From Acidobacteriota bacterium (lineage in GTDB: Bacteria > Acidobacteriota > Vicinamibacteria > Vicinamibacterales > CAVVIG01), in contig JADZED010000072.1 of assembly GCA_020850715.1 (NCBI GenBank), positions 1 through 59,118 on the forward strand: a DNA stretch of 59,118 nucleotides, in the 5' to 3' direction. This document shows positions 19,762 through 29,136 of the stretch, piece after piece. The notes below the pieces were generated by a model. It ran no database searches, had not been told where the DNA came from, and saw only the letters and a program-made list of their open reading frames with translations. The position numbers and the translations under genes are program-made. The stretch's first letter is position 1. Each line of letters starts with the position of its first letter.

Positions 19762-22121
19762 GGACGCGCGTGGCCCACTACGTCATCCGGGTTGCCCGCA
19801 ACGCCGGTCTCGCCGCGCTCTTCGTCGCGGCGGCGCTGCTCGGCATCCTGAGCGGCGTCCTGTTCGCCTACGCCGGCGATCTGCCGCAGGTGTCGGCGCT
19901 CGACGACTACGCGCCGAGCACGATTACGCGCGTCTACGCCGCCAACGGCCCGCTGCTTGGCGAATTCGCCACCCAGCGCCGCGTCATCGTCGGCTACGAC
20001 GACATCAACCCGCTGCTCCGCCAGGCCATCATCGCCACGGAGGACGCCGAGTTCGATCGCCACTTCGGCGTGAACCTCTGGCGCATCGGCGTGGCCGCAG
20101 TCAAGGATCTCGTCGAGTGGCGGCGCGCGCAGGGCGCGAGCACGCTCACCCAGCAGCTCGCGCGCAACCTCAAGGAGCAGTTCGGCCTCACCAACGAGAA
20201 GTCGTGGGAGCGGAAGATCCGCGAGATCATCCTCGCAATCCAGATCGAGAAGCGGTACACGAAGCGCGAGATCTTCACGATCTACTGCAACCAGATGTAT
20301 CTCGGGCACGGCGCCTACGGCGTCGAGGCGGCGTCGCGGCTCTACTTCGACAAGTCGAACCGGGATCTGACGCTCGAGGAGGCGGCGCTCATCGCCGGCA
20401 TCTTCCAGACGCCGGAGCGCCAGAGTCCGTTCGTGAACCCCGAGCGGGCGATCAGGCGGCGCAACATCGTGCTGCAGCGCATGGCCGACGAACGCTACAT
20501 CGACCAGGCGCGGGCCGACCAGGCCAAGGCCAAGCCGATCGTCACGCGCGGCCAGCCCACGCAGCCACCGGGCGTCGCGCCGTTCTTCGTCGAGGAGGTC
20601 CGCCAGCACCTCGAGGGCGAGTACGGCGCCAAGGTCCTCTACGAGGCCGGCCTGACCGTGCGGACGACGCTCGACAGCCGCCTGCAGCAGTTCGCGAACG
20701 CCGCGATCGAGCGCGGCCTCCGGCGCATCGACAAGCGCCACGGCTACCGGAAGCCGTCGCGCAACGTGATCGCCGAGGGACGCACGCTCGAGGACTTCAC
20801 GCTCGATCGCTGGGCGAGGCCGATTGCCGAAGGCGACGTCGTTCCCGCCCTGGTGCTGACGGCGCCGAAGAGCGGGCCGGCGCAGATCCGCATCGGCGCC
20901 TACCTGGCCGAACTGGGGCCCGCCGCCTATCGGGGATTCCAGGACGCACGGACCCGCCGCGGCTCGGCGGCCGAGCTCTTCGCCGTCGGCGACCTGATCG
21001 AGGTGGCGGTGACCAAGGTGGATGCAGCCTCGCGATCGCTCGAAGCGACGCTCGAGCAGACACCGGTCGTCGAGGCGGCGCTCGTCGCCATCGACAACCA
21101 TACCGGCGAGATCAGGGCGATGGTCGGCGGCTGGAGCTTCGGCCGCAGCAAGTTCAACCGTGCCGTCCAGGCGTTCCGCCAGCTCGGTTCCACCTTCAAG
21201 CCTGTCGTCTACACGACGGCGATCGACCGCGGATTCACCCCCTCCTCGATCATCGTCGACGAGCCGACCACGTTCGAGACTCCGGGCACCCCGCAGCCCT
21301 ACCAGCCGCAGAACTACGACCACGAGTTCGAGGGGCCGATCACGCTGCGGCGCGCCCTCGAGGATTCGCGGAACATTCCGGCGGTGAAGATCATGGACGC
21401 GCTCGGCCCGCCCAGCGTGCTCGACACGGCCCGCCGCTTCGGCTTCGGCGAGGATTTCCCGCCCTATCTGGCGATCGCGCTCGGCGCCGGCGATGCGACG
21501 CTGCTCGAGGTGACGAGCGCCTACACCGTGTTCCCGAACCAGGGCGTGCGGATGAAGCCCTTCATGATCGAGAAGGTGCTCGATCGCGAGGGCAACCTGC
21601 TCGAGGAAGGCCGGCCGGAGGGGGTCGACGCCATCCGGGCCGACACGGCGTACGTGATGACCAGCCTGCTCGAGGGCGTGATCCAGCGAGGGACCGCGGC
21701 GGCGGCGGCGAGGCTGGCGCGGACCTGGCCGCTGGCCGGCAAGACCGGCACGGTCGACGACAACACCGACGCGTGGTTCGTCGGCTTCGATCCGGACCTC
21801 ACCGTGGGCGTGTGGGTCGGCAAGGACGAGAAGAAGTCGATCGGCAGCCAGGAGCAGGGCGCAATCGCCGCGCTGCCGATCTGGATGGATTTCATGTCGA
21901 GCTACATCGACTCGCGCGCCGGCGGCGATCCGCCCCAGTTCCAGGTGCCCGGCAACATCGTCTTCCTGAACGTCGACGAGCGGACCGGGCTTCCGCTCCC
22001 GGCGGGCGAGCCCGGCATCACCGAGGCGTTCATCGCCGGCACGCAGCCCGACGCGAACTCGTTGGCGCGCCTGCCTGGCGTCGTCGCGGGCCCGCCCCCG
22101 GAAGGCGCCAAAGCCTATTGA
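19752..22121 (+). CDS. Class A penicillin-binding protein (PBP1A type)
   Basis: A 789-residue bifunctional peptidoglycan synthase. A signal anchor is at about 15-38. The GT51 glycosyltransferase domain has the catalytic [12 protein letters not shown] (E97) and [12 protein letters not shown]. The transpeptidase domain has the nucleophile S480 in [10 protein letters not shown] (SxxK), SRN in [10 protein letters not shown], and KTG in [19 protein letters not shown]. It polymerises and cross-links peptidoglycan on the outer face of the inner membrane. The start is uncertain: the GTG at 19752 abuts the HAIR-like site, and a second in-frame GTG at 19770 would suit a leaderless transcript. It is divergent from dnaK and convergent with murJ, also a cell-wall gene. 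Confidence 0.94.
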   Translation: MVRWTRVAHYVIRVARNAGLAALFVAAALLGILSGVLFAYAGDLPQVSALDDYAPSTITRVYAANGPLLGEFATQRRVIVGYDDINPLLRQAIIATEDAEFDRHFGVNLWRIGVAAVKDLVEWRRAQGASTLTQQLARNLKEQFGLTNEKSWERKIREIILAIQIEKRYTKREIFTIYCNQMYLGHGAYGVEAASRLYFDKSNRDLTLEEAALIAGIFQTPERQSPFVNPERAIRRRNIVLQRMADERYIDQARADQAKAKPIVTRGQPTQPPGVAPFFVEEVRQHLEGEYGAKVLYEAGLTVRTTLDSRLQQFANAAIERGLRRIDKRHGYRKPSRNVIAEGRTLEDFTLDRWARPIAEGDVVPALVLTAPKSGPAQIRIGAYLAELGPAAYRGFQDARTRRGSAAELFAVGDLIEVAVTKVDAASRSLEATLEQTPVVEAALVAIDNHTGEIRAMVGGWSFGRSKFNRAVQAFRQLGSTFKPVVYTTAIDRGFTPSSIIVDEPTTFETPGTPQPYQPQNYDHEFEGPITLRRALEDSRNIPAVKIMDALGPPSVLDTARRFGFGEDFPPYLAIALGAGDATLLEVTSAYTVFPNQGVRMKPFMIEKVLDREGNLLEEGRPEGVDAIRADTAYVMTSLLEGVIQRGTAAAAARLARTWPLAGKTGTVDDNTDAWFVGFDPDLTVGVWVGKDEKKSIGSQEQGAIAALPIWMDFMSSYIDSRAGGDPPQFQVPGNIVFLNVDERTGLPLPAGEPGITEAFIAGTQPDANSLARLPGVVAGPPPEGAKAY

Positions 22122-22146
22122 TGCGACCGGCGGCGCACGACAGGCT

Positions 22147-23796
22147 CTACCCTGCCGCATCAGGAGGAGGTGACGCTCCGCCTCTCAGCACGCGCCCCAG
22201 CAGGTCGGACGCCTCCGGAATCCGCATCGCCAGCGCAGCGGCGCCGAACACGGCGCCATACGCCGGCAGCGTGAAGAGCGCCTCCGCCATCGGACCGCGC
22301 GCCGGAACCAGCAGCTTCACGGCCCAGGCCGCGGCGGCGCCCGCCGTCGCGGCGCCCCAGAGCTTCGCGACCAGCGCGCGCGGCAGGCCGGTTGCGCCGA
22401 TCCGCGCGTTGAGCGAGGCGCGCAGCAGCAGCATCTCCACCCATCCGGCCAGGCCGGCCGACGCGGTCAGCCCCGCCGCGCCCCATGCCGGCGCGACGCC
22501 GAGCCAGCGCGGCACCGGCACCGCGAACAGGTAGCCGAGCCCGGTGGTCAGGACGACGCGGACAATCGCGAAGTTCAGCGGCGTGCGCGTATCGCGCAGC
22601 GCATACCACGTCGAGGCATACAGCCTCCCGAGCGTCGAGGCGAGCAGCCCGATCGAGGAGCCCGCCAGGATGCCCCACACGTAGGCCGCGTCGGCGCTCG
22701 TGAAGCGTCCCGTCTGCAGCACGGCGCCGGCAATCACGTCGCCCAGCGCGAGGAACGCCATCGCCGAAGGGACGACGAAGAAGGCGATGCGCCGCAGGCC
22801 CGCGTTCAACCGCCCGCGCACCGCCTCGGCGCCCGAAGCGCCCAGCCCGATCTCGCCCGACATCGCGGGCAGTTCGGCAGCCGAGACCGACATGCCGAAG
22901 AGGCTCACTGGCAGCGTGTAGAGCAGTTGCGCGTTGGTCAGCCCGGTCACCGCCCCGGTGGGCAGCAGGCTGGCGAGCACGGTGTCGACATACGCGCTGA
23001 TCTGGACGACGCCGCGGCTCACGAAGACGGGTACGAAGTTGCGCGCGACGCTTCGCACATGGACCGCCGCCTCGCCGTGCGCGCCGCGCACGAGGCCGGG
23101 CGCGGTGCGCAGCACGAACGGCACCTGCACCCCGAACTGCAGGGCGCTGCCAGCCACCGACCCCCAGGCCAGCAGCACCGCGAGGCGCGGCAGCGCGGTC
23201 GACGCGCCGAACCACAGCAGCGTCGCGATCATGGCGGCGTTCCAGACCACCGGCGCCATGTAGGAGAGCAGGAACCGGCGATGGCTGTTCAGCACTCCAA
23301 GGCACCAGGCCGACATCACCAGCAGTCCCGCGCCCGGAAAGAGGATGCGGACCAGGTGGATCGTCAGCGTCCGTTTGTCGCCGGCGAACCCGGGCGCGAT
23401 CAGGCTGATGAGGAGCGGCGTCGCCGCGACCCCGGCGAAGACGATGGCCGAGACCGCCAGCGCGAGCAGGCCGGCGACCGCGGCGGCCACGCGGTCGGCC
23501 AGATCGCGCTCGCCGCGGGCCAGCAGCGACGCGTAGACGGGAATGAACGATGCGGAGAGCGCGCCCTCGCCGAACAGGTTCTGCAGCAGGTTGGGGATGC
23601 GGAACGACGCGCTGAATGCATCCGCGGCGTCCGACTGCAGGCCGAAGTAATGGGCGAAGGTCCGCTGGCGCACCAGGCCGGCCAGACGGCTGCACATGAT
23701 GCCGGCGGCGACCAGCGCCGCCGAGCGGCCGGCCCGCGCGGCGCGGCGCCGCGCGCCGGCCCCGGGTTCAATCGTCCTGGTCGGCAACCGGCTCAC
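22147..23796 (-). CDS. murJ: Lipid II flippase MurJ
   Basis: A 549-residue polytopic MOP-superfamily protein with about 14 membrane segments. Recognisable sequences are [40 protein letters not shown] and [20 protein letters not shown], the hallmark N-terminal block of MurJ/MviN. It flips lipid II to the periplasm, supplying the penicillin-binding protein encoded convergently next door. The GTG start at 23796 places the first 10 codons inside the 3' end of prfB (29-bp overlap). The first about 25 residues are Arg/Ala-rich and the true start could be slightly further in, but no better start codon precedes the homologous block. Confidence 0.94.
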   Translation of the reverse strand: MSRLPTRTIEPGAGARRRAARAGRSAALVAAGIMCSRLAGLVRQRTFAHYFGLQSDAADAFSASFRIPNLLQNLFGEGALSASFIPVYASLLARGERDLADRVAAAVAGLLALAVSAIVFAGVAATPLLISLIAPGFAGDKRTLTIHLVRILFPGAGLLVMSAWCLGVLNSHRRFLLSYMAPVVWNAAMIATLLWFGASTALPRLAVLLAWGSVAGSALQFGVQVPFVLRTAPGLVRGAHGEAAVHVRSVARNFVPVFVSRGVVQISAYVDTVLASLLPTGAVTGLTNAQLLYTLPVSLFGMSVSAAELPAMSGEIGLGASGAEAVRGRLNAGLRRIAFFVVPSAMAFLALGDVIAGAVLQTGRFTSADAAYVWGILAGSSIGLLASTLGRLYASTWYALRDTRTPLNFAIVRVVLTTGLGYLFAVPVPRWLGVAPAWGAAGLTASAGLAGWVEMLLLRASLNARIGATGLPRALVAKLWGAATAGAAAAWAVKLLVPARGPMAEALFTLPAYGAVFGAAALAMRIPEASDLLGRVLRGGASPPPDAAG

Positions 23797-24902
23797 CGAG
23801 CGTTCCGCTCGCCTTCTGCATCAGGTACGCCTTGATGAACTGGTCGATGTCGCCGTCGAGCACGCGGTTCACGTCGCCGGCCTGCTCTCGGGTGCGGTGG
23901 TCCTTCACCATCTGGTAGGGCTGCAGGACGTAGCTGCGGATCTGGCTGCCGAAGGCGATCTCCTTCTTCGCGCCGCCGATCTGCTCCAGCCTGGCCTGGT
24001 TCTCCCTGACCTTCAGGTCGTAGAGGCGGGCCTTGAGCACGCGCATCGCCGAATCGCGGTTCCGATGCTGCGATCGCTCGTTCTGGCACGAGACGACGAG
24101 CCCGGTCGGCAGGTGGGTGATCCGGATCGCGGAATCGGTGACGTTGACGTGCTGCCCGCCGGCGCCGCTCGACCGGAAGGTGTCGATGCGGAGGTCCTTG
24201 TCGTCGATCTGGATGTCGACGTCTTCGGGCAGTTCGGGCCAGACGTAGACCGAAGCGAACGAGGTATGGCGGCGCGCGGCCGAATCGAACGGCGAGATGC
24301 GCACCAGGCGGTGCACGCCGGCTTCGGCCGACAGCAGCCCGAACGCGTACTCGCCCGATACCAGGATCGTGGCGCTCTTGATGCCGGCTTCCTCGCCCGG
24401 CTGGTAGTCGACCAGCTCGCGCCGGAAGCCGCGGCGCTCCATCCACCGCAGGTACATGCGGAGCAGCATCTCCGCCCAATCCTGCGATTCGGTGCCGCCG
24501 GCGCCGGGGTGGATGGCCACGATCGCGTTGGCGCGATCGTGTTCGCCGCCCAGCATGCGCTTGGTCTCGCCGGCCTGTACCTCCTGCGACAGCGCGTCGA
24601 GCGCCTGGGCGAAGTCGGCCTCGACCCGCTCGCCCGCCTGGGCCCATTCGAGGAGCACGGCGAGGTCGTCGGTCTTCCGCTGGAGCGATCGGATCAGATC
24701 GCAGTCCTGTTCGACGCGGCGGCGCCGCTGCTGCGCCTTCTGCGCTTCGGCGGGATTGAGCCAGAAATCCGGTGCGGCGGCGCGCGCGTCGAGGCGGCTC
24801 AGTTCTTCGTCGGGTCTGGAGACCTCAAAGATAGCTCCGCAGATCGCCCGCGCGTTTGCGGAGATCCTCGTAGCGGCGCATCTGCTCGTCAACGGTCGGC
24901 AT
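23768..24902 (-). CDS. prfB: Peptide chain release factor 2 with programmed +1 frameshift
   Basis: RF2 recognises UGA and UAA stops. The gene is in two frames. Codons 1-25 (24902-24828) end in CTT and are followed by TGA at codon 26 (24827-24825). Skipping one T continues as GAG GTC TCC (EVSRPDEELSRLD) to the stop at 23768, giving 377 residues. The slippery CTTTGA, the codon-26 position and an upstream GGAG-like element (CGGAGC, 3 bp before CTT) match the classic RF2 autoregulatory frameshift. The recognition tripeptide SPF is in VRISPFDSAARRHTSFA; the catalytic GGQ is in RSSGAGGQHVNVTDSA. The start overlaps the lnt 3' end by 14 bp. Confidence 0.96.
24825..24842 (-). promoter_or_regulatory. 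RF2 programmed frameshift site
   Basis: Minus strand: GCGGAGC TAT CTT TGA G. A Shine-Dalgarno-like GGAG sits 4 bp before the CTT slippery codon and the in-frame UGA, followed by G where the usual context is C. Low RF2 favours slipping and so more RF2. Confidence 0.88.
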
Positions 24903-26463
24903 GCCCGTATTGTACACGCCGGCGCGAGGCGACGAGCAGGACGGCGGTCGCGAGCGCCGAGGCATAGGCGAAGACGTCCCCGATGCGCGAGTACACGGTG
25001 GCAGAGGTCAGCAGCCGAACCTCGCCGACCCGGACGGCCGGCTCGAAGATCGGGGTCTGCACGAGCACGCGCCCGTAGGGATCCACGATGCCGCTGATGC
25101 CAGTGTTCGCCGACCGCACCAGGTAGCGGCCCTCCTCGATGGCCCGCATGGAGGCCTGGGCGAAGTGCTGGTAGGGCGCGGAGGTCGGCCCGAACCAGGC
25201 GTCGTTGGTGATCGTCGTCAGCAGTTCGCTGCCGCCGCGCACGAACTGCCGCACCAGATCCGGGTAGACGATCTCGTAGCAGATCGCCGTGCTGATCGGG
25301 TGCTGCCCGAGCGGCAGCAGCACGGCCCGGGTGCCCGGTGCGAAATCGGAGATCGTCTCGACCAGCGGCGCGGCGAAGAAGAACAGCGTCCGCGCGGGCA
25401 CGTATTCGCCGAAGGGCACGAGATGGATCTTGCGATAGACCCCGCCGGTCGTCCCGTCGGGGCGTACGAGAAACGCGGAATTGTAGTACCGGTCCCCCGC
25501 CTCGCCCCGCTCGATCTCGTCGCTGCCGAACAGCAGCGCTGCGCCGGTCTCCCGCGCCAGCGCGCGCACCTGGTCCGCCGCCAGCGTATCTTCCTCGAAC
25601 ATGAACGGCGCCGACGATTCGGGCCAGACCACGAGCCGCGCGCCCTGCGCGGCCGCCTCGCGCGTCATGCGGAGATAGTTCTGGAAGATCGCCGGCGCGA
25701 GTGCGCCGTTCGTCTTCTGTTCCTGCGCCACGTTCCCCTGGACAATCCCGATCCGCACCCCTTCGCCCGCGCGCGTCAGGGCGCCCCGCCCGATGCGCGC
25801 ACCGCCCCACGCCGCGACCGCCAACACCACGCCGATCGCGATCAGGGCCGGCCGCGCCTGCACAAGCCGGCCGCCGCGGCGAATCACCAGCCGCCGCGAC
25901 GAAGCGGCCGAGCGCTCGACCACCAGCGCAATCGACGCGCTCGTGCCCGCCACGAGCGCCGACAGCCCGTAGACGCCGAACACGCTCGCCAACTGCGCCA
26001 CCGGCAGCACCGTCGTCTGGCTGTAGCCGAGCAGCACCCAGGGGAAGCCGGTGAACAGATGCGTGCGGCCGAGCTCGGTGGCCACCCATACGAGCGGCGA
26101 CGCCAGCAGCGCCAGCGGGCCGTACATCGAGAACAGCCGGCGCACGACGAGCGCGAAGATCGCCGGGTACAGCGCGAGATACGCGATCAGCGCGGCATTC
26201 ACCAGCATCGCGACCCAGGCCGGCATGCCGCCGTACACCGCCATCACGCGGGTAATCCAGTACAGCGTGCCCGCGAAATACACGAGGCCGGTCGCGAGCC
26301 CGAGCAGAAACGCCCGCATCAGCGACGGCGAACGGGGCAGCGCCACGAGCAGCGGCACCAGTGCCACCCAGGCGATGGAGGGATGGCCGAATCGCGGGAA
26401 GCTCAGCGCGAGCAGCACGCCCGAGGCGGCCGCGTGCAGGTAGGCGGACGAGCGGCTGGTCAT
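24889..26463 (-). CDS. lnt: Apolipoprotein N-acyltransferase
   Basis: A 524-residue inner-membrane enzyme that adds the third acyl chain to lipoproteins before Lol export. About 6-7 membrane segments occupy residues 5-185 and a last one is near 500-515. The periplasmic nitrilase domain at about 235-490 has the full catalytic triad: E282 in LVVWPESSAPF, K345 in YRKIHLVPFGEY, C395 in STAICYEIVYPDL. The start ATG at 26463 overlaps the stop of the upstream glycosyltransferase gene as ATGA, and the 3' end overlaps prfB. The lolCD genes at the left of the window act on its products. Confidence 0.96.
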   Translation of the reverse strand: MTSRSSAYLHAAASGVLLALSFPRFGHPSIAWVALVPLLVALPRSPSLMRAFLLGLATGLVYFAGTLYWITRVMAVYGGMPAWVAMLVNAALIAYLALYPAIFALVVRRLFSMYGPLALLASPLVWVATELGRTHLFTGFPWVLLGYSQTTVLPVAQLASVFGVYGLSALVAGTSASIALVVERSAASSRRLVIRRGGRLVQARPALIAIGVVLAVAAWGGARIGRGALTRAGEGVRIGIVQGNVAQEQKTNGALAPAIFQNYLRMTREAAAQGARLVVWPESSAPFMFEEDTLAADQVRALARETGAALLFGSDEIERGEAGDRYYNSAFLVRPDGTTGGVYRKIHLVPFGEYVPARTLFFFAAPLVETISDFAPGTRAVLLPLGQHPISTAICYEIVYPDLVRQFVRGGSELLTTITNDAWFGPTSAPYQHFAQASMRAIEEGRYLVRSANTGISGIVDPYGRVLVQTPIFEPAVRVGEVRLLTSATVYSRIGDVFAYASALATAVLLVASRRRVQYGHADR

Positions 26464-28124
26464 GGTGCGGCGGCACTCATCTCGTACACCGACGAATAGG
26501 TGAAGCGCCGGAGCAGCACGGGCGCCGACGGGCGGGCGGGCACCGCGCCTCTCGCCAGCACCCGGTCGATTGTCTGGCCGAGCCCGTCGTTGGCGACAAC
26601 GAGATAACGCGAGGCGGAGGCGGACGGCGGCGCCAGCAGCGTGAACGGAAGCCGGTGGCGCCGCACGTAGTACTCGATCGGATAGTCGAGCGGGAACGCC
26701 GACACGACCGCGTCGCCGGGCTCGAGCTCGGCCCCGAGGAACAGCGCGATCGCTTCGCTGTCCAGCTTGATCATCCGTTCCTCCGGTTCGCTGGTCTCGT
26801 CGAAGAGCGGCGGCTGCCAGGCGACGACGGCCGCGACCACCGCGGCGCCGGCAATCGCCGCCGCCAGCGAGTCGGCCACGCGGTTCGACCCGGCGAGTCC
26901 CCCGCGCACTGCGCGAATCGCCGCGCTCCCGCCGATCGCGGCCAGGATAAGCAGGGTCGCCAGCAGGAACAGCCACGCCCGCGCGGGCGCGACAATCCCC
27001 TGCGCCAGCACCGCCGCCACCGAGACCATGATCGCCGAGGCGGCCAGGAGTCCGACCCGGCCGCGCGCGCCGCCGGCCGCCGCCACGGCTGCGGCGCCGA
27101 CCAGCGCGGCCGTGCCTCCCGGCGGGATCCCGCGCAGCAGATCGGCCCAGACGGTGCGCACCGTCTCGCCGAGCGATGCGGCAAACCGCACGAACGGCTC
27201 GGGCGGCGCGGTGAACTGCCAGCGCTCCGGCACGCCGGAGACACCGAGCGGCGCCGCGTAGAGCGCCGCGACGAGCGCACCGGTGGTCGCCACGGCGGCC
27301 GCGCCCTCCCGCAGCGCATCGGGAATCGAGCGTCGATCCTGCAGCCTCGCGAGCAGAATCCACAGGAGCACGACGCCGAACGGATACGCGAACACGGGCA
27401 CCGCGAAGAACCCGAGCGCCGCAATCCCGGCCAGCCACGTCCATCCCCCCTCGTCGTCGCGCTCGATCAGGTCGCAGGCGATGAGGGCGATCGCGAGAAA
27501 GGCGGCCGTCGCGAGCGAGTAGCCGCGTGCGCACGCCGAGAACTCCATCAGCACCGGACTGGCGGCGACGATCGCCGCCGCGAGCAGGCCGGCGGGCGGA
27601 TCCGCCAGACGACGGGCAAGCGCATACGCCAGCGGAATCAGGGCGCAGCCGGCGGCGAACGCGGGCAGCCGGAGCGCCCAGGGAGCGTTGCCGAGGATCG
27701 ACGTCGACGCGTGCGCGAGCAGCGTGTTCAGGAGGTGATTGTTCAGGTACCCGTAGTCGCTGAGCCCGATCACCGCCGGACGGCTCACGTAGGTGATGTA
27801 GGTGAACGACTCGTCATAGTTGATCGGCTGGCCGAGCCAGCGGATCCGGAGCAGCGCACCCGCGGCCGTCAACGCCGCGAGCGTCCAGGCGCCGAATCGA
27901 TCGCGCTCCAGCGCGGTGCCGCCCCGCCGCGCGGCGGCCGCCGCGTAGCGGAAGCCGGCGGCGGCGCGCTCGACGACTGTGCTGGCGGCCTGGCGCCGGA
28001 AACGAAAGAGCAGCGCGCTCCCCCCGGCCAGCAGCACGGCCGCCAGGCGCGCCTTGCCGACCACCGCGTCGAACAGCGCGTGCGTGAACGCCTCTGCCTC
28101 ACCGTCGGGCGAGAGCGCGTCCAT
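26460..28124 (-). CDS. GT39-like polytopic glycosyltransferase
   Basis: A protein of at least 554 residues with about 10-11 membrane segments. The first large loop carries the Asp-Glu pair of GT-C glycosyltransferases (D104-E105 in INYDESFTYITYV), followed by NNHLLNTLLAH and EFSACARGYSLATAAF. ArnT/PMT-family (GT39/PF13231-type) enzymes with this layout transfer sugars from polyprenyl phosphates on the periplasmic side. The acceptor here is unknown. The only standard start codon is the ATG at 28124, yet the same frame upstream encodes a basic stretch plus a hydrophobic helix (about 28130-28230) that would be the expected first membrane segment, so the N-terminus is probably incomplete in this call. 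It is coupled to lnt by an ATGA overlap. Confidence 0.82.
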   Translation of the reverse strand: MDALSPDGEAEAFTHALFDAVVGKARLAAVLLAGGSALLFRFRRQAASTVVERAAAGFRYAAAAARRGGTALERDRFGAWTLAALTAAGALLRIRWLGQPINYDESFTYITYVSRPAVIGLSDYGYLNNHLLNTLLAHASTSILGNAPWALRLPAFAAGCALIPLAYALARRLADPPAGLLAAAIVAASPVLMEFSACARGYSLATAAFLAIALIACDLIERDDEGGWTWLAGIAALGFFAVPVFAYPFGVVLLWILLARLQDRRSIPDALREGAAAVATTGALVAALYAAPLGVSGVPERWQFTAPPEPFVRFAASLGETVRTVWADLLRGIPPGGTAALVGAAAVAAAGGARGRVGLLAASAIMVSVAAVLAQGIVAPARAWLFLLATLLILAAIGGSAAIRAVRGGLAGSNRVADSLAAAIAGAAVVAAVVAWQPPLFDETSEPEERMIKLDSEAIALFLGAELEPGDAVVSAFPLDYPIEYYVRRHRLPFTLLAPPSASASRYLVVANDGLGQTIDRVLARGAVPARPSAPVLLRRFTYSSVYEMSAAAP

Positions 28125-28249
28125 GAATGCGCGGACGCGGGCAAACGGAATCGACGAAACGGCGAGAAGGGCGGCAGCGGCGGCAGCCGGCGCGAGCGGC
28201 AGGAGCAGGCCGATGCGGCGGCGTGCACGAACCGCTCGCGCGAGCGGCT

Positions 28250-28978
28250 CTAGCGGGTAATCCAGGGTTTGAACTGCTCTTCTTTTTGGAGCCTGGCCGA
28301 CACCGGCTCCGCCTCGCGCCGCGTCTTGAAGCGGCCGACGCGGACCCGGAACATGAGCGCGCCGTTGCCCGGCGGCGCCACGTACGCGTCGTAGCCCTTC
28401 GCGGCCAGACGTTTCGCGATGCTCTCCGCCTCCGGCCGCGCGTTCAAGGCGGCGACCTGCACGGTGTAGACGCCGGCCGGAACGGTCGCCGGCCGGGTGG
28501 GCGCCGCCGCGGCGTCCGTCTCCGCACCGGGCGATGCCGCTTCCGTCCTCGCGGCGGTCTTCGCTGCCGGCTTCGATGAGGTCGCCGCCGGTCTTGCGGG
28601 TGCGCCTGCCGTGTCGGCAACCGGCTTCAACGTCTCCTCGGGCGGATCCGAACCGTCGAGCCGATCGAAGTAGGTCAGGTCTTCGATGGTCTCGGGAGGC
28701 GCCGCCCTGCGGGGATCCGCGTCGGTGCCGACGGCCGGGGGCGCCGGCTCCGAGGGGCCGGGCGCAGCCACGGGATCGGCGGCGGCGACCGCCGCGACAT
28801 TCTGCGCTCCGCCACGTTCGGCGACCACGCCGCGGCCGACGAGCACGCCGCAGAGAAAGATCACCACCGACACGACCGTCGCCGCCATGAACAGAAAGAC
28901 CAGTTGCTTTCCGTTCAGCTGGATTTCGTGGAAGCCGTCGTCCCGAGTGTGGTGCGCCAAGCTGCGTGATTTTAGCAC
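28250..28978 (-). CDS. SPOR-domain inner-membrane protein
   Basis: A 242-residue protein. A cytoplasmic N-terminus (GFHEIQLNGKQLVFLFM) precedes one membrane segment at about 27-49 (LVFLFMAATVVSVVIFLCGV). A long Ala/Pro/Thr-rich periplasmic linker (about 55-160) and a C-terminal SPOR domain (about 165-242: YTVQVAALNARPEAESIAKR) follow. SPOR domains bind denuded glycan strands at division sites. The N-terminal HEIQLNGKQL block is familiar from acidobacterial SPOR proteins. The start used is the GTG at 28978; a TTG a few codons later is an alternative. Neighbours murJ and the penicillin-binding protein fit a cell-wall theme. The stop overlaps a possible extended start of the next gene. Confidence 0.85.
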   Translation of the reverse strand: MLKSRSLAHHTRDDGFHEIQLNGKQLVFLFMAATVVSVVIFLCGVLVGRGVVAERGGAQNVAAVAAADPVAAPGPSEPAPPAVGTDADPRRAAPPETIEDLTYFDRLDGSDPPEETLKPVADTAGAPARPAATSSKPAAKTAARTEAASPGAETDAAAAPTRPATVPAGVYTVQVAALNARPEAESIAKRLAAKGYDAYVAPPGNGALMFRVRVGRFKTRREAEPVSARLQKEEQFKPWITR

Positions 28979-29030
28979 GCGGCGCCCGCGAGTACCAGCC
29001 CCTCGCCAGGTGACCGTTCTCGACTCGAAT

Positions 29031-29131
29031 CGTCCGGCTGAAGCCGGACGCCCCCGGCGGCGACCGGCCGCCGGAAGCGCGGCGTTCGCGGCGAACGCAG
29101 TCCGGCGGCAGCGTCCGGCCTCAGCCGGACG
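29031..29131. repeat. REP-like cluster of four hairpins
   Basis: Four perfect palindromes lie in 101 bp. Stems: CGTCCGGC at 29031-29038/29043-29050, loop TGAA; CCGGCGGC at 29054-29061/29067-29074; GCGTTCG at 29082-29088/29092-29098; CGTCCGGC at 29112-29119/29124-29131, loop CTCA. The outer two share one 8-bp stem and, read in opposite orientation, loops TGAA and TGAG, so they form an inverted pair as in REP/BIME elements. The cluster lies in the SPOR/TPR intergenic gap. Confidence 0.8.
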
Positions 29132-29136
29132 GGTGC

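Noticed and set aside
23768..26476. Reading RF2 as the tail of a 902-residue protein
   Set aside because: Everything before EVSRPDEELSRLD in that frame is out-of-frame lnt; the true N-terminus is in the other frame, reached by the codon-26 slip.
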